Shown: piece after piece, positions 10,055 through 18,425 of the stretch | Position numbering within the stretch: position 1 is the first letter of the stretch | How the letters are laid out: each line of letters begins with the position of its first letter | NCBI GenBank assembly: GCA_021792615.1 | Contig: JAJYUJ010000001.1 | Coordinates: forward strand, 90,526 to 154,525 | Reading direction: 5' to 3' | Origin: a bacterium | GTDB lineage: Bacteria > JAMCPX01 | Length of the DNA: 64,000 bases | Notes under the pieces: model-generated | The model's database searches: none | Told to the model about the DNA's origin: nothing | The model's input: the letters and a program-made list of their open reading frames with translations, nothing else | Position numbers and translations under genes: made by a program

Positions 10055-10685
10055 GTAGCTCTCCTTTGCCTGTTTTTGGATTTTTGTATTTTGTACTATA
10101 ATGCCTTCTTGCTTTATCCGTCAAAACGCCGTTAAAAAAGATATTGATTATGCCCCGGAATGCATCTTCGGTCGAAAAGGATTGGGTAGTTAAAACCTCT
10201 GGAGTCAGAATTCCCTCTACGGCAGAAGCAAGTACGAGCATTACAAGATCTTTTTGAATATCATTTCTTACAACGCCGAGCTTTATACCTTCATCAAGCA
10301 TGTTTTTGAAAATAGGAAAAATTTCCTGCTTGCGATAAAGTTCCAATCTTTTCCACAGATCCGGCCTGTGCCTTATGAGATCTTGCTGAGCTGTCTTGTT
10401 CATTCTTGATAGAAACTGACTAATGAACTCACAAAGCTTGTAAAGCCGTTCAAGATAATTAACGTGTTCGCTCATGATAGCGAGAAGGTTATTTTTTACG
10501 GAGCTTATGTTCCACTTGAACACAGCATCTGCGAGTGCGTCCTTACTGATAAAATACCGGTAAAGCGTTTTTTTACTTATGCCGAGTTCATCGCACAGCT
10601 CATCCATGGTAACCTTGGAGAAGCCCTGCCGGGGAAACAGTTCTGCCGCTTTCTCTATAATCCTTTGTCCTATATCGTTTGCCAT
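10044..10685 (-). CDS. TetR-family regulator of the efflux operon (CecR-like)
   Basis: A 213-residue regulator. The N-terminal TetR helix-turn-helix is clear: AAELFPRQGFSKVTMDELCDELGISKKTLYRYFISKDAL. The remainder is a helical ligand-binding domain. It is the first gene of the operon it presumably represses. The promoter on the minus strand is TTGACT-17-TATACT, and a palindrome AACTATTATAGTT overlaps the -35, a typical place for an autorepressor. The -10 ends 8 bases before the ATG, so the transcript is nearly leaderless. The ligand is unknown. Confidence 0.87.
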   Translation of the reverse strand: MANDIGQRIIEKAAELFPRQGFSKVTMDELCDELGISKKTLYRYFISKDALADAVFKWNISSVKNNLLAIMSEHVNYLERLYKLCEFISQFLSRMNKTAQQDLIRHRPDLWKRLELYRKQEIFPIFKNMLDEGIKLGVVRNDIQKDLVMLVLASAVEGILTPEVLTTQSFSTEDAFRGIINIFFNGVLTDKARRHYSTKYKNPKTGKGELHAI

Positions 10686-10693
10686 ACGAAATA

Positions 10694-10733
10694 AGTATAA
10701 GCAGGCAAGGAAAATAAGTCAACTATTATAGTT
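10694..10733 (-). promoter_or_regulatory. Promoter and palindromic operator of the tetR-ABC operon
   Basis: On the minus strand the -35 is TTGACT (10717-10722), the spacer is 17 bases and the -10 is TATACT (10694-10699). The 13-bp palindrome AACTATTATAGTT (10721-10733) overlaps the outer edge of the -35. I infer that it is the TetR operator. Confidence 0.55.
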
Positions 10734-10887
10734 TATTTAGTTTCCTGTGGCAAAATCTTAGAGAGAATACAAGGGGATGAATAAATCTTCCTTTTCTTGC
10801 GAGAAGTGTAAATCTTACTTTTCGATCTTTTAGTATAATGAAAAAGCCCGCGGGGTTGGTATGTATATCCGGCTACACCGTTGATAC

Positions 10888-10958
10888 GTCATTCCCACGA
10901 AAGAGGGAATCCAGTGTTTTGCGGTTTTCTTTGGATTCCGTGTCAAGCACGGAATGAC
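10888..10958. repeat. MITE-like element with GTCATTCC inverted ends, copy 1
   Basis: The 71-bp element begins GTCATTCCC and ends GGAATGAC. Each end is itself a small hairpin (GTCATTCCCACGAAAGAGGGAAT and GATTCCGTGTCAAGCACGG), and the two ends are inverted relatives of each other. A second copy in the opposite arrangement lies at 16095-16197. It fills the otherwise gene-free gap between tetR and ispG. It resembles the ATTCCC...GGGAAT dispersed repeats known from many bacteria. Confidence 0.65.
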
Positions 10959-11029
10959 ATTTTGTGAGCATTCCTCGGAAACCACTGCCTTTGGCCGTAG
11001 TAATTTACTGAATAAATAAGCAAACTTTC

Positions 11030-12103
11030 CTATTGACCCTTTTGTCTCAGCAGCTCGTGTACCTCTGATAGGAGGACCTTTTCGTACTCCGTTTCTTTTA
11101 CCTTACCTGCTACCTTTCCATGCCTAAATAAGATTCCACTGCCTTTTCCGCACGCAATCCCGACATCCGCCTCTTTTGCCTCACCGGGACCGTTCACGAC
11201 ACAACCCATAACCGCAACCGTAAGCGGGTCCTTTACATTGATCAGTTTTTTTTCAAGAGAATTGACCAGCCCGATCACATCATATTCAGCCCGCGCGCAG
11301 GTCGGGCATGAAATAATCTCAACGCCATGATGGGCGAGACCGAGCGCTCTGAGAATTTCGTATCCTGCCTTTACCTCAATCACGGGATCATCGGTAAGCG
11401 AAACCCGTATCGTATCACCGATACCTTCGGAAAGAAGAATGCCCATGCCTACGGCCGATTTTATGCTGCCCGACAACACGGTGCCGGCCTCGGTTACACC
11501 GAGATGCAGGGGATAATCAACGCGTTTTGATAATTGCCGGTATGCCTCTATCATCACGAGGACATTGCTCGATTTTACGGACACTTTTATATTGCCGAAA
11601 TTGAATGCCTCAAGCTCGCGTATGTTTCTCATGGCAGTTTCAACAATGGCCTCTGCCGTCGGATGAAAATCATATTGTTCAAGAATGTCCTGAGGCAAAG
11701 AACCCGCATTGACCCCGACCCTTATCGGTATCCCTGCGTCCGCGGCTGCTCGAACGACCTCATGGATGCGGTCCTTGCTGCCGATATTCCCCGGATTGAT
11801 CCTCAGACCGTCGATACCGCTTTTGATTGATGCAAGGGCAAGCCTGTAGTCGAAATGGATGTCTGCTATCAGCGGCACCTGCACTGCCTTTTTAATGGCC
11901 TTCAGGGCAAGTGCGGAATCCTTGTCCGGAATGGCAAGCCGTACAACCTTGGCCCCGGCGTCTGCAAGCTCATTCACCTGCTTTATGGTAGCAACCACAT
12001 CCTTTGTATGGGTATTGGTCATGCTCTGGACAACGACAGGGTTGCCCCCGCCTATCTTCACATTACCAATGTTTATGACCTTTGTTTTGCGTCTCTTCAT
12101 CAT
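11030..12103 (-). CDS. ispG: 4-hydroxy-3-methylbut-2-enyl diphosphate synthase
   Basis: IspG (GcpE) converts 2-C-methyl-erythritol 2,4-cyclodiphosphate to HMBPP in the MEP isoprenoid pathway, using a [4Fe-4S] cluster. The 357-residue protein shows the TIM-barrel start NPVVVQSMTNT, ADIHFDYRLAL and RINPGNIG. The C-terminal cluster domain has the cysteines SCPTCARAE and MGCVVNGPGEAKEAD. The length fits the short bacterial form. It is a single-gene unit with no clear partner; the gap before the divergent GT2 gene is about 200 bases. Confidence 0.95.
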   Translation of the reverse strand: MMKRRKTKVINIGNVKIGGGNPVVVQSMTNTHTKDVVATIKQVNELADAGAKVVRLAIPDKDSALALKAIKKAVQVPLIADIHFDYRLALASIKSGIDGLRINPGNIGSKDRIHEVVRAAADAGIPIRVGVNAGSLPQDILEQYDFHPTAEAIVETAMRNIRELEAFNFGNIKVSVKSSNVLVMIEAYRQLSKRVDYPLHLGVTEAGTVLSGSIKSAVGMGILLSEGIGDTIRVSLTDDPVIEVKAGYEILRALGLAHHGVEIISCPTCARAEYDVIGLVNSLEKKLINVKDPLTVAVMGCVVNGPGEAKEADVGIACGKGSGILFRHGKVAGKVKETEYEKVLLSEVHELLRQKGQ

Positions 12104-12263
12104 ACTGTCATATAGTAATCACGATTATTATAAGGCTGTATATCAATTCCTTCCCTTATACCCTATACTCCCCTGCAGTGCTCCAACCGTAGCCTTAATA
12201 TTTAACATGTCAATTTAAACATAAAGGGCTTCTTTGAAACAGTACATTTCAGGCTCCGGCAAG

Positions 12264-12292
12264 TTGACAAATTCGATGTTCCTATACTATAG
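12264..12292 (+). promoter_or_regulatory. Promoter of GT2 gene, predicted near-leaderless
   Basis: TTGACA (12264-12269), a 17-base spacer and CTATAG (12287-12292) are followed by 8 bases and then the ATG at 12301. There is no Shine-Dalgarno sequence before the start. Transcription would begin at or next to the start codon. Confidence 0.45.
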
Positions 12293-12300
12293 ATTCGTCA

Positions 12301-13272
12301 ATGTACAAACAAGAAAGGCCACTGCTCTCTATTATTATAGTGAATTATAATGTGAAAGAAGAGATCATTAATTGTATTCAATCTATAAAAGACAATATCA
12401 ATTTTAATAATACGCCTTATGAAATAATAGTTGCAGACAATGGTTCGGCGGATGGAAGCACCAAAGCCATACAGGAGAGGTTCCCCTGGGTTATTGTTAT
12501 AGAGAATAACTCAAATCTTGGCTTTGGCAAAGCTAATAATATTGGTGCAAAACAAGCAAAAGGAAAGGTGTTCTTCTTTCTGAATCCCGACACAAGGGTT
12601 CTGGGAGGGATTGAAGAAATGGCCATGTTTTTGTTAAATCATCAGGAAACTGGGATATGCGGGCCGCTCATTTTTGACAGAGAGAACAAAGAAGTAACCT
12701 ATTTCGAGATGTCCGTATATCTCAATTTATTTTTGCAAATAACCGATCTTATGTTCACACCTCTTGCCAGACTATATTTTACCTATAAAAGATTTAAATT
12801 CAAGAAGAAGGTAAACAACAGTAAGCCTTTCACAATCAACCTTATACATGGAAGTGCCATGATGTTTAACAAAACGGCCTTTGATGCTGTTGGTGGTTTT
12901 GACGAGGATTTGTTTATGTATGGAGAGGAAGCTGACATAGGCATAAAAATGAAAAAACAAAACTATCGTATAACGATCTTCCCACAGGCAAGGATCGTAC
13001 ATTATGAGGGAAGTTCCACAAAACAATCAGTAAATACAAAAAAAGATAGCATGTGTACCGTAGCAATGAAAACGGTGCTCAAACGGCATTTTCCCCGTAC
13101 ATGGTATATCCGCTATCATCTAGAAATGCTGAGTCAATTAAGGCAGATTGCGATCTCTTCCATGAATGCGTATAGCTCTTATTTTAATAAGAAAAAATAT
13201 CTTAACTATCGCGGGATGGTCCTTCGGCATCTTGCACAATACAGATTATTAAAAACAATACTGCATTCGTAA
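12301..13272 (+). CDS. GT2 glycosyltransferase (rhamnosyltransferase-like)
   Basis: A 323-residue GT-A fold enzyme: LSIIIVNYNVKEEI at the N-terminus, VADNGSADGS around the first nucleotide-binding acidic residue, FFLNPDTRV (the metal-binding DxD equivalent) and MMFNKTAFDAVGGFDEDLFMYGEEADI for the acceptor side. The C-terminal ~70 residues are basic and may contact the membrane. It is paralogous to the gene at 14425, with the same acceptor-side block. The substrate is not determinable; cell-wall or lipopolysaccharide sugar transfer is the family's usual role. Confidence 0.87.
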   Translation: MYKQERPLLSIIIVNYNVKEEIINCIQSIKDNINFNNTPYEIIVADNGSADGSTKAIQERFPWVIVIENNSNLGFGKANNIGAKQAKGKVFFFLNPDTRVLGGIEEMAMFLLNHQETGICGPLIFDRENKEVTYFEMSVYLNLFLQITDLMFTPLARLYFTYKRFKFKKKVNNSKPFTINLIHGSAMMFNKTAFDAVGGFDEDLFMYGEEADIGIKMKKQNYRITIFPQARIVHYEGSSTKQSVNTKKDSMCTVAMKTVLKRHFPRTWYIRYHLEMLSQLRQIAISSMNAYSSYFNKKKYLNYRGMVLRHLAQYRLLKTILHS

Positions 13273-13285
13273 AAGTGTGCAATCT

Positions 13286-14212
13286 TTATTTTTTATACCG
13301 CATATACAGCCTTTTACCGATAAGCAGTTTAAACATATTTTCGAGTGCTATGGATGAGAGAACAGAGTAAGGATTGTGGTTGATAGCGCTCGAAAGATAA
13401 ATCCCTGCATTTTTAAAATCACCGATAGATATAAACGCCCTTGAAAGCCTCAATGCCCTTTCAGAAATAATTTTGTTGCCGAGTTTGATACCGTATTCCT
13501 GCGCAGACGCCGTTATGCTGTTCCATGCTGCCTCTGTGGCATTGACCCATTGGACCTTATTTCTCGAATAACTGCCGGCATGTACGGATATCTGTACCGT
13601 TGTTTTATCGATAAAACCAATGCCGCCTTTCATAGCGCATCGTGTGAAAAGTTCCCAGTCTTCACGGGGGGGCAGCTTCACGTTGAACCCGTGCGTCTCT
13701 TCTAAAAGAGATGTCCTTATAATACACGTCGACGGATACCCGATCAATGCACGGAGCATAAGCTTTAGATATGCATCACCCGTACCTGTCATTATCCCTT
13801 TGATGCCGGTGTTTTTTTTCTGTGTTTGCTCGTCAATGGTTTCCCAGTTTGAAAAGGCAATGCCGATATCTTTATGCCCGTTTATAAACGTATACAGTGA
13901 ACCGAGATGATCCTGCAACCAGCAATCATCGTCATCAAGGAAGGAAATGAGTCCTGCTTTTGCGAACTTTATACCGGTGTTTCTGCAGGCGGATCGTCCC
14001 TGGTTCTTTTCATTGCGGATGTACCGTATGACCCCTTTTTCTATTTCTGCTTCAAACCCGTTTTGCACCCGCTCATTGGTATTATCTGCTGACGCATCAT
14101 CGACAACAATGATCTCGAAGTCTTTAAAGTTCTGCGAAAGTACGCTATTTAATGCCTTTTCAAGCATTTCAAAACGGTTGTAGGTCGGTATGACAACGCT
14201 TATCTCAGACAT
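13286..14212 (-). CDS. GT2 glycosyltransferase
   Basis: I start the gene at the ATG at 14212 (SEISVVIPTYNR), which has CAGGGT about 8 bases upstream, rather than the in-frame TTG at 14233. The 308-residue product has EIIVVDDASADNT and SFLDDDDCWL, the two acidic nucleotide/metal sites of GT2, then PPREDWELFTRC. It is a classic glycan-chain glycosyltransferase, oriented opposite to the two paralogous GT2 genes that flank it. Its stop is 13 bases from the stop of the upstream convergent gene. Confidence 0.86.
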   Translation of the reverse strand: MSEISVVIPTYNRFEMLEKALNSVLSQNFKDFEIIVVDDASADNTNERVQNGFEAEIEKGVIRYIRNEKNQGRSACRNTGIKFAKAGLISFLDDDDCWLQDHLGSLYTFINGHKDIGIAFSNWETIDEQTQKKNTGIKGIMTGTGDAYLKLMLRALIGYPSTCIIRTSLLEETHGFNVKLPPREDWELFTRCAMKGGIGFIDKTTVQISVHAGSYSRNKVQWVNATEAAWNSITASAQEYGIKLGNKIISERALRLSRAFISIGDFKNAGIYLSSAINHNPYSVLSSIALENMFKLLIGKRLYMRYKK

Positions 14213-14424
14213 AATATTTACCCTGAACTTCAATCATTTTAATCAATTACCCCAGCAGGGGAATATGGTCAAGCAGGGGCCAAGCAACTGAGTCCGATGC
14301 AATATTAAAGATTCGGGATTTAATATGTAAAACTCAGACAGAAAATAATAAACTGGGAGCATTCTTTACAATCCGCCGATACTCATGTAGAACCTCTAAC
14401 ATACATAAACCGGGGAATAGAGAC

Positions 14425-15384
14425 ATGCCAAATCCGCAGCTTTCCATTATAATTGTTAATTACAATACCAAGGATGATTGTATAAAGTGCATACAATCCA
14501 TCTATGACAGGATATTGACCATATCATACGAGGTGCTCGTGTGTGACAATGGTTCATCAGACGGAAGTATAGAAGCAATAAACCGTGAGTTCCCCTGGGT
14601 GCACACCATAGACAACAAACAGAACCTCGGGTTTGGCAGCGCCAATAATATAGGGGCCGCACATGCAAAAGCGGACATCCTGTTCTTTCTGAATCCGGAT
14701 ACGGTTATCGATCACGGTATAGAGCAAATGTGCAGTTACATGATTGAGCAAAAGGATATAGGGTTGATTGGACCTGTTGTCCTGGATCAGAACAACAGCA
14801 GGAATTTGTTTTACCCGCCCGTGTATAGCAATATATTCCTTCAGTTAACAGATCTTGTGCTTACCCCGGTAGCGCGTCTTGGCACGACATGGAAGAAATT
14901 GGTTTATAACAGAAACATCGGTCGAAATAAAATATTTGATACCAAATACATCATTGGATGTGCAATGATGTTTAAAAGAAGTGCCTTCGATGCCGTTGGT
15001 GGTTTTGACCGGGATATATTCATGTATGGCGAAGAATTTGATGTGGGGAGGCGATTAAGAAAAAATGGCTACAGAATACAAATAGTGCCTCATGCCGCTA
15101 TCATCCATTTTGGCGGGCACTCAACAAATCAAATTCCTTCCGATCGTATTCTGGCAATAGGTACGCAATCATTTAAAAGACTGCTTAAAAAACATTTTCC
15201 ACATACATGGCATTGTAGATACACTATTGAAGCACTAACGCATATTCGACAGGCGCTCAGTGCTTGTTCAAAGATAATTATTAATTTTATTGTTAGGAAA
15301 GACAATGCCATGAATTATCAGCATTTACGCAGTCATATAAATCAGTTTAAGATCATGCGGAGGATAGTAAAGGAAAAAGATTAA
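14425..15384 (+). CDS. GT2 glycosyltransferase, paralogue of the 12301 gene
   Basis: A 319-residue enzyme with LSIIIVNYNTKDDC, VCDNGSSDGS, LFFLNPDTV and CAMMFKRSAFDAVGGFDRDIFMYGEEFDVG. The whole-length resemblance to the 12301 product, including the FPHTW-type C-terminal segment, indicates a gene duplication with the oppositely oriented GT2 gene between the copies. The gene ends 10 bases from the convergent ubiE stop. The sugar is unknown. Confidence 0.87.
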   Translation: MPNPQLSIIIVNYNTKDDCIKCIQSIYDRILTISYEVLVCDNGSSDGSIEAINREFPWVHTIDNKQNLGFGSANNIGAAHAKADILFFLNPDTVIDHGIEQMCSYMIEQKDIGLIGPVVLDQNNSRNLFYPPVYSNIFLQLTDLVLTPVARLGTTWKKLVYNRNIGRNKIFDTKYIIGCAMMFKRSAFDAVGGFDRDIFMYGEEFDVGRRLRKNGYRIQIVPHAAIIHFGGHSTNQIPSDRILAIGTQSFKRLLKKHFPHTWHCRYTIEALTHIRQALSACSKIIINFIVRKDNAMNYQHLRSHINQFKIMRRIVKEKD

Positions 15385-15394
15385 GTGCGAGTAT

Positions 15395-16069
15395 CTATTT
15401 TTCTCCGGTATAGATCGTTGCAATGCCGCGGGTTAGGTTCGTCGTTTTGATATTTTTAAACCCTGCGGATGCCAGCATCCTGCTAAATGTCCCGGGATCC
15501 GGGAATGCTTCGACCGAACTCTTGAGGTAGGTGTATGCTTTTGTTCTTGAGATGAGATTGCCGAGCAGGGGAAGTATCTTTTCAAAATAGACCTTGTATA
15601 CCCTGCCGAAAAGACCGCGCGGCATGGAAAATTCGAGTATTGCTACCCGGCCGTGCGGTCTCACCACCCTGTAGAATTCTTTTAAGCCGTTTTCCCGCGG
15701 ATAGATATTGCGTATGCCGAACGCACAACTGACAAGATCAAAGGTGCTGTCCCGGAAGGGCAGGGACAGACCCGAAGCATTGATCAGCGGTAACGCTGCA
15801 TTCTTGAGTCCGGCTTTTTTCAGCATTTCCCTGCTTATGTCCACGCCATAGACAGAGAAGGAATTGTTTGCGTGTTTATAGGCAAGCGCCATGTCACCGG
15901 TGCCCGTGGATACATCGAGGATCGTTTTTACCTGCGGGGACATGCTCAGGCGTACAACCCTGCGTCTCCACCGCACGTCGGTATATCCGGACAGGATATG
16001 ATTTAACAGATCGTACCGCCCGGATATGACATCAAACAAGCCGGCTATTTCGTGTTCCGTAGGTTCCAT
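15395..16069 (-). CDS. ubiE: Demethylmenaquinone (ubiquinone) methyltransferase
   Basis: UbiE/MenG methylates the quinone ring in the last step of menaquinone synthesis; in an anaerobe the menaquinone role (MenG) is the likely one. The 224-residue protein has the family signature YDLLNHILSGYTDVRWRR, SAM motif I ILDVSTGTGDMAL, VYGVDISREML, FGIRNI and RVAILEFSMP. It provides the quinone that the DsrM subunit would use. It is a single-gene unit, convergent with the GT2 gene. Confidence 0.93.
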   Translation of the reverse strand: MEPTEHEIAGLFDVISGRYDLLNHILSGYTDVRWRRRVVRLSMSPQVKTILDVSTGTGDMALAYKHANNSFSVYGVDISREMLKKAGLKNAALPLINASGLSLPFRDSTFDLVSCAFGIRNIYPRENGLKEFYRVVRPHGRVAILEFSMPRGLFGRVYKVYFEKILPLLGNLISRTKAYTYLKSSVEAFPDPGTFSRMLASAGFKNIKTTNLTRGIATIYTGEK

Positions 16070-16094
16070 GTTTCAAATTTCTCAAGTTCTTATG

Positions 16095-16197
16095 GTCATT
16101 TCGCGCTTGACACGGAATTCAGTACTGATTTGTACATCAAAATTCATTTGAAGAATCAGATTCGCTCCCTCTGGATTCCCGCTTTCGCGGGAATGAC
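16095..16197. repeat. MITE-like element with GTCATT inverted ends, copy 2
   Basis: The 103-bp element starts GTCATTTCGCGCTTGACACG and ends ATTCCCGCTTTCGCGGGAAT followed by GAC. The two ends are the same two hairpin types as in copy 1 (10888-10958), in reversed order, with a longer unrelated centre. It fills the gap between ubiE and the acyl-CoA dehydrogenase gene. Confidence 0.6.
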
Positions 16198-16241
16198 AGG
16201 AAAATGAGATTCTTATTCATTAACCGCATCTTTATCGCTTT

Positions 16242-17390
16242 TCAGTACAGCCCCATCCGTTTTGCTATAATTTCCTTCATGATTTCCGTTGTACCTGCTC
16301 CGATGGTAAACATCCTCGCATCGCGGTAAGCCCTTGCTACCGGGTATTCTTCCATGTAGCCGTATCCGCCGAACACCTGGATTGCGTCATACGTAACCTT
16401 GTTTGCCACCTCGCAGGAATTGAGTTTTGCCATAGAGATCTCCTTGGTCGCGTCCTCTCCCTGATCGAGCAGCCAGGCACCATGGTAAGCGAGCTGACGT
16501 GCAGCCTCGAGCTGTGTTGCCATATCAACGAGTTTATGGGCTATGGCCTGGTGCTGCGATATGGGTTTGCCGAAGGTCATCCTTTCCTTTGCATAGTTGA
16601 CAGCGTCCTCGAGTGCAACCTGTGCGAGCGCTATGACACCGACTGACCCCATAATCCTCTCTGTCTGGAACCCTTCCATAATATAGTAAAACCCCTTGTT
16701 GATCTCCCCTACGATCATATTCTCCGGCACAAAGCAATCGTCGAAAAACAACTCCGCCGTGTGTGATGTGTGGTGTCCGAGCTTCTTCAGTTTCCTGCCC
16801 ACGGTAAAGCCCTTTGTTTTAGTATCCAGCAAGAACAGGGTGATACCCTTATGACCCTTGGCCGAGTCCGTTTTTGCTGCAACGATAATATAATCCGCCC
16901 AGGTACCGTTTGTGATGAAGATCTTTGACCCGTTGAGTACATAGCCGCCGTCCGCCTTTTTTGCGGTGCTTCGTATCCCTGCAACGTCCGAACCAGCGTT
17001 CGGCTCTGTGTAGCCTATCGCAAAAACAGCATCGCCTTTTATCATCTTCGTCAGGTATTTCGTCTTTTGCTCTTCCGTGCCGTGTTTGAACAGTACCGGC
17101 GTAGCCATATCTGTATCCACCATCACGTCGAGGCACAACCCCGGCATCCTGGATCTGTAGAGTTCTTCATAAAACACAATATCGTAGAAAATATCGAGTC
17201 CCATGCCTCCATATTTTTCAGGGTAGCGGATACCGAGAAAATTCATATCAGCCAGCGTTTTGAACAATGTCTTTGGATAATCCTCTGCCTCTTCCCATTC
17301 GTTTGCATGGGGCACAAGGTTTTTGATGACAAAATCCCGTACACTCTTTCTGAACATATCGTGTTCTTCGGTGAAAAAATGTTGTTTCAT
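16242..17390 (-). CDS. Acyl-CoA dehydrogenase (long-chain/isovaleryl-like)
   Basis: This FAD enzyme oxidises an acyl-CoA to the 2-enoyl-CoA. The 382-residue protein has the full domain order: N-terminal helices, the FAIGYTEPNAGSDVAG beta-domain FAD site, FITNGTWADYI, and a C-terminal helical domain ending GAGTTEIMKEII. The position used for the catalytic Glu in short/medium-chain enzymes is Ala here (GAGT rather than YEGT). A Glu is present in FQTERIMGS, the site used by long-chain and isovaleryl dehydrogenases, so it is probably active and of that subfamily. GGAGGATGT precedes the ATG. It stands alone. Confidence 0.9.
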   Translation of the reverse strand: MKQHFFTEEHDMFRKSVRDFVIKNLVPHANEWEEAEDYPKTLFKTLADMNFLGIRYPEKYGGMGLDIFYDIVFYEELYRSRMPGLCLDVMVDTDMATPVLFKHGTEEQKTKYLTKMIKGDAVFAIGYTEPNAGSDVAGIRSTAKKADGGYVLNGSKIFITNGTWADYIIVAAKTDSAKGHKGITLFLLDTKTKGFTVGRKLKKLGHHTSHTAELFFDDCFVPENMIVGEINKGFYYIMEGFQTERIMGSVGVIALAQVALEDAVNYAKERMTFGKPISQHQAIAHKLVDMATQLEAARQLAYHGAWLLDQGEDATKEISMAKLNSCEVANKVTYDAIQVFGGYGYMEEYPVARAYRDARMFTIGAGTTEIMKEIIAKRMGLY

Positions 17391-17567
17391 ACATCCTCCA
17401 ATAGCTATATTTTATTTTTTATATAAACTCTGTTTGTCAGCAAAATGCAATAAAATGTCTTGAGTAAGAAGAGCGGAATCCCGGGAAATGTGCAAATAGT
17501 TTTCCGTTCGTCTGAAAATAAGGCGGCAGCCAAGCAACAGGCTGTTTACGAATCCAGCCGGGCAGGT

Positions 17568-17618
17568 TGACAAAAATCTCATATGAACGATATGTTCTAA
17601 TTATGAATAATAGTTCAT
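17568..17618 (+). promoter_or_regulatory. Promoter and operator upstream of tetR (EmrAB locus)
   Basis: TTGACA (17568-17573), a 17-base spacer and TATGTT (17591-17596) are followed by the palindrome ATGAATAATAGTTCAT (17603-17618) over the expected transcription start. An equivalent palindrome occurs before emrA at 18348-18363. The shared form ATGAA-N6-TTCAT is the likely operator of the TetR protein encoded just downstream. Confidence 0.65.
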
Positions 17619-17648
17619 TCGTGAGATAAATTATACAGGAGAAGAAAA

Positions 17649-18263
17649 ATAGCCAATTTAAGCCGGAAGGAAAGAGACAGGCAGCTGCGCAGAGCCGATA
17701 TTTTTAATGCGGCGGAGCATCTGTTTGCCTTGAAAGGATATCATAAGACAACGATAAAGGATATCGCACAAGAAGCGCAGTATGCGGTCGGCACGGTATA
17801 TTTGCATTTTAAAGACAAGGATACCCTTTATTTTGCCTTATTTAAGGAGAAGATGAAAGGTTTGTTGTCCAAAATTAATGAAGAAAAGCCAGGACAGCCC
17901 CGGGATGCGAGAAGTAAGCTGAGGCTTTTTGTAGAGGAAAGCTCTGCCTTTTTTATGGAGAATCAGGATTTCCTCAGGATATTCAGCTCGGAAGAAGACA
18001 GGCTGCTGGTAGAAAAAAAACTCTTAAAGAGTTCTACCGGCCGGCAGCTCCGGGAGTATATTACTCTGCTCATTATACAGGCGCAGGAAGAAAGCGTCAT
18101 CAGCAGGGCGCTTGACCCCGGACAGGTAAGAGAGGTGTTTATTGCTATCATAAAAGCACTTGTTCTGGAGCAGCTTGCGGAAAAGGAAAGGGGTAATAAG
18201 AGTTTTGAAGGCATGTCCGGCATTATATTGAGATACTTTCTTAACGGCGCTGCGAGCGAATGA
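17649..18263 (+). CDS. TetR-family repressor of emrAB-like pump, AUA start
   Basis: A 204-residue regulator if started at the ATA at 17649. The ORF-track start (TTG, 17730) would delete helix 1 of the DNA-binding domain, which is clearly encoded upstream (RDRQLRRADIFNAAEHLF...). That upstream frame has no ATG, GTG or TTG before the in-frame stop at 17622. An AGGAG lies 7 bases before ATA GCC AAT, ideal spacing, so an AUA start (or an ATG lost by error or mutation) is the best reading. The helix-turn-helix is TTIKDIAQEAQYAVGTVYLHFKDKD. It is followed by emrA and emrB homologues, and matching palindromes precede both transcripts. Confidence 0.8.
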   Translation: MANLSRKERDRQLRRADIFNAAEHLFALKGYHKTTIKDIAQEAQYAVGTVYLHFKDKDTLYFALFKEKMKGLLSKINEEKPGQPRDARSKLRLFVEESSAFFMENQDFLRIFSSEEDRLLVEKKLLKSSTGRQLREYITLLIIQAQEESVISRALDPGQVREVFIAIIKALVLEQLAEKERGNKSFEGMSGIILRYFLNGAASE

Positions 18264-18308
18264 CCTTTATCTCCACAACTCTTACCGGGATCGCTTGCCC
18301 AAAATACC

Positions 18309-18363
18309 TTGACAAAACCTATTGAACATGAATTTTATGTCCTGATTATGAACAGTAATTCAT
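18309..18363 (+). promoter_or_regulatory. Promoter and operator upstream of emrA
   Basis: TTGACA (18309-18314), an 18-base spacer and TTTTAT (18333-18338) are followed by the palindrome ATGAACAGTAATTCAT (18348-18363). It matches the tetR operator at 17603-17618 in both arms, the 6-base spacing and the preceding TT. Repressor binding here would block initiation or early elongation. Confidence 0.65.
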
Positions 18364-18425
18364 ATAATGACGATACGTTCAAATCACGCCGTACCGGTTT
18401 ATAAAAGCCAGAGAAGGGAGATAAC

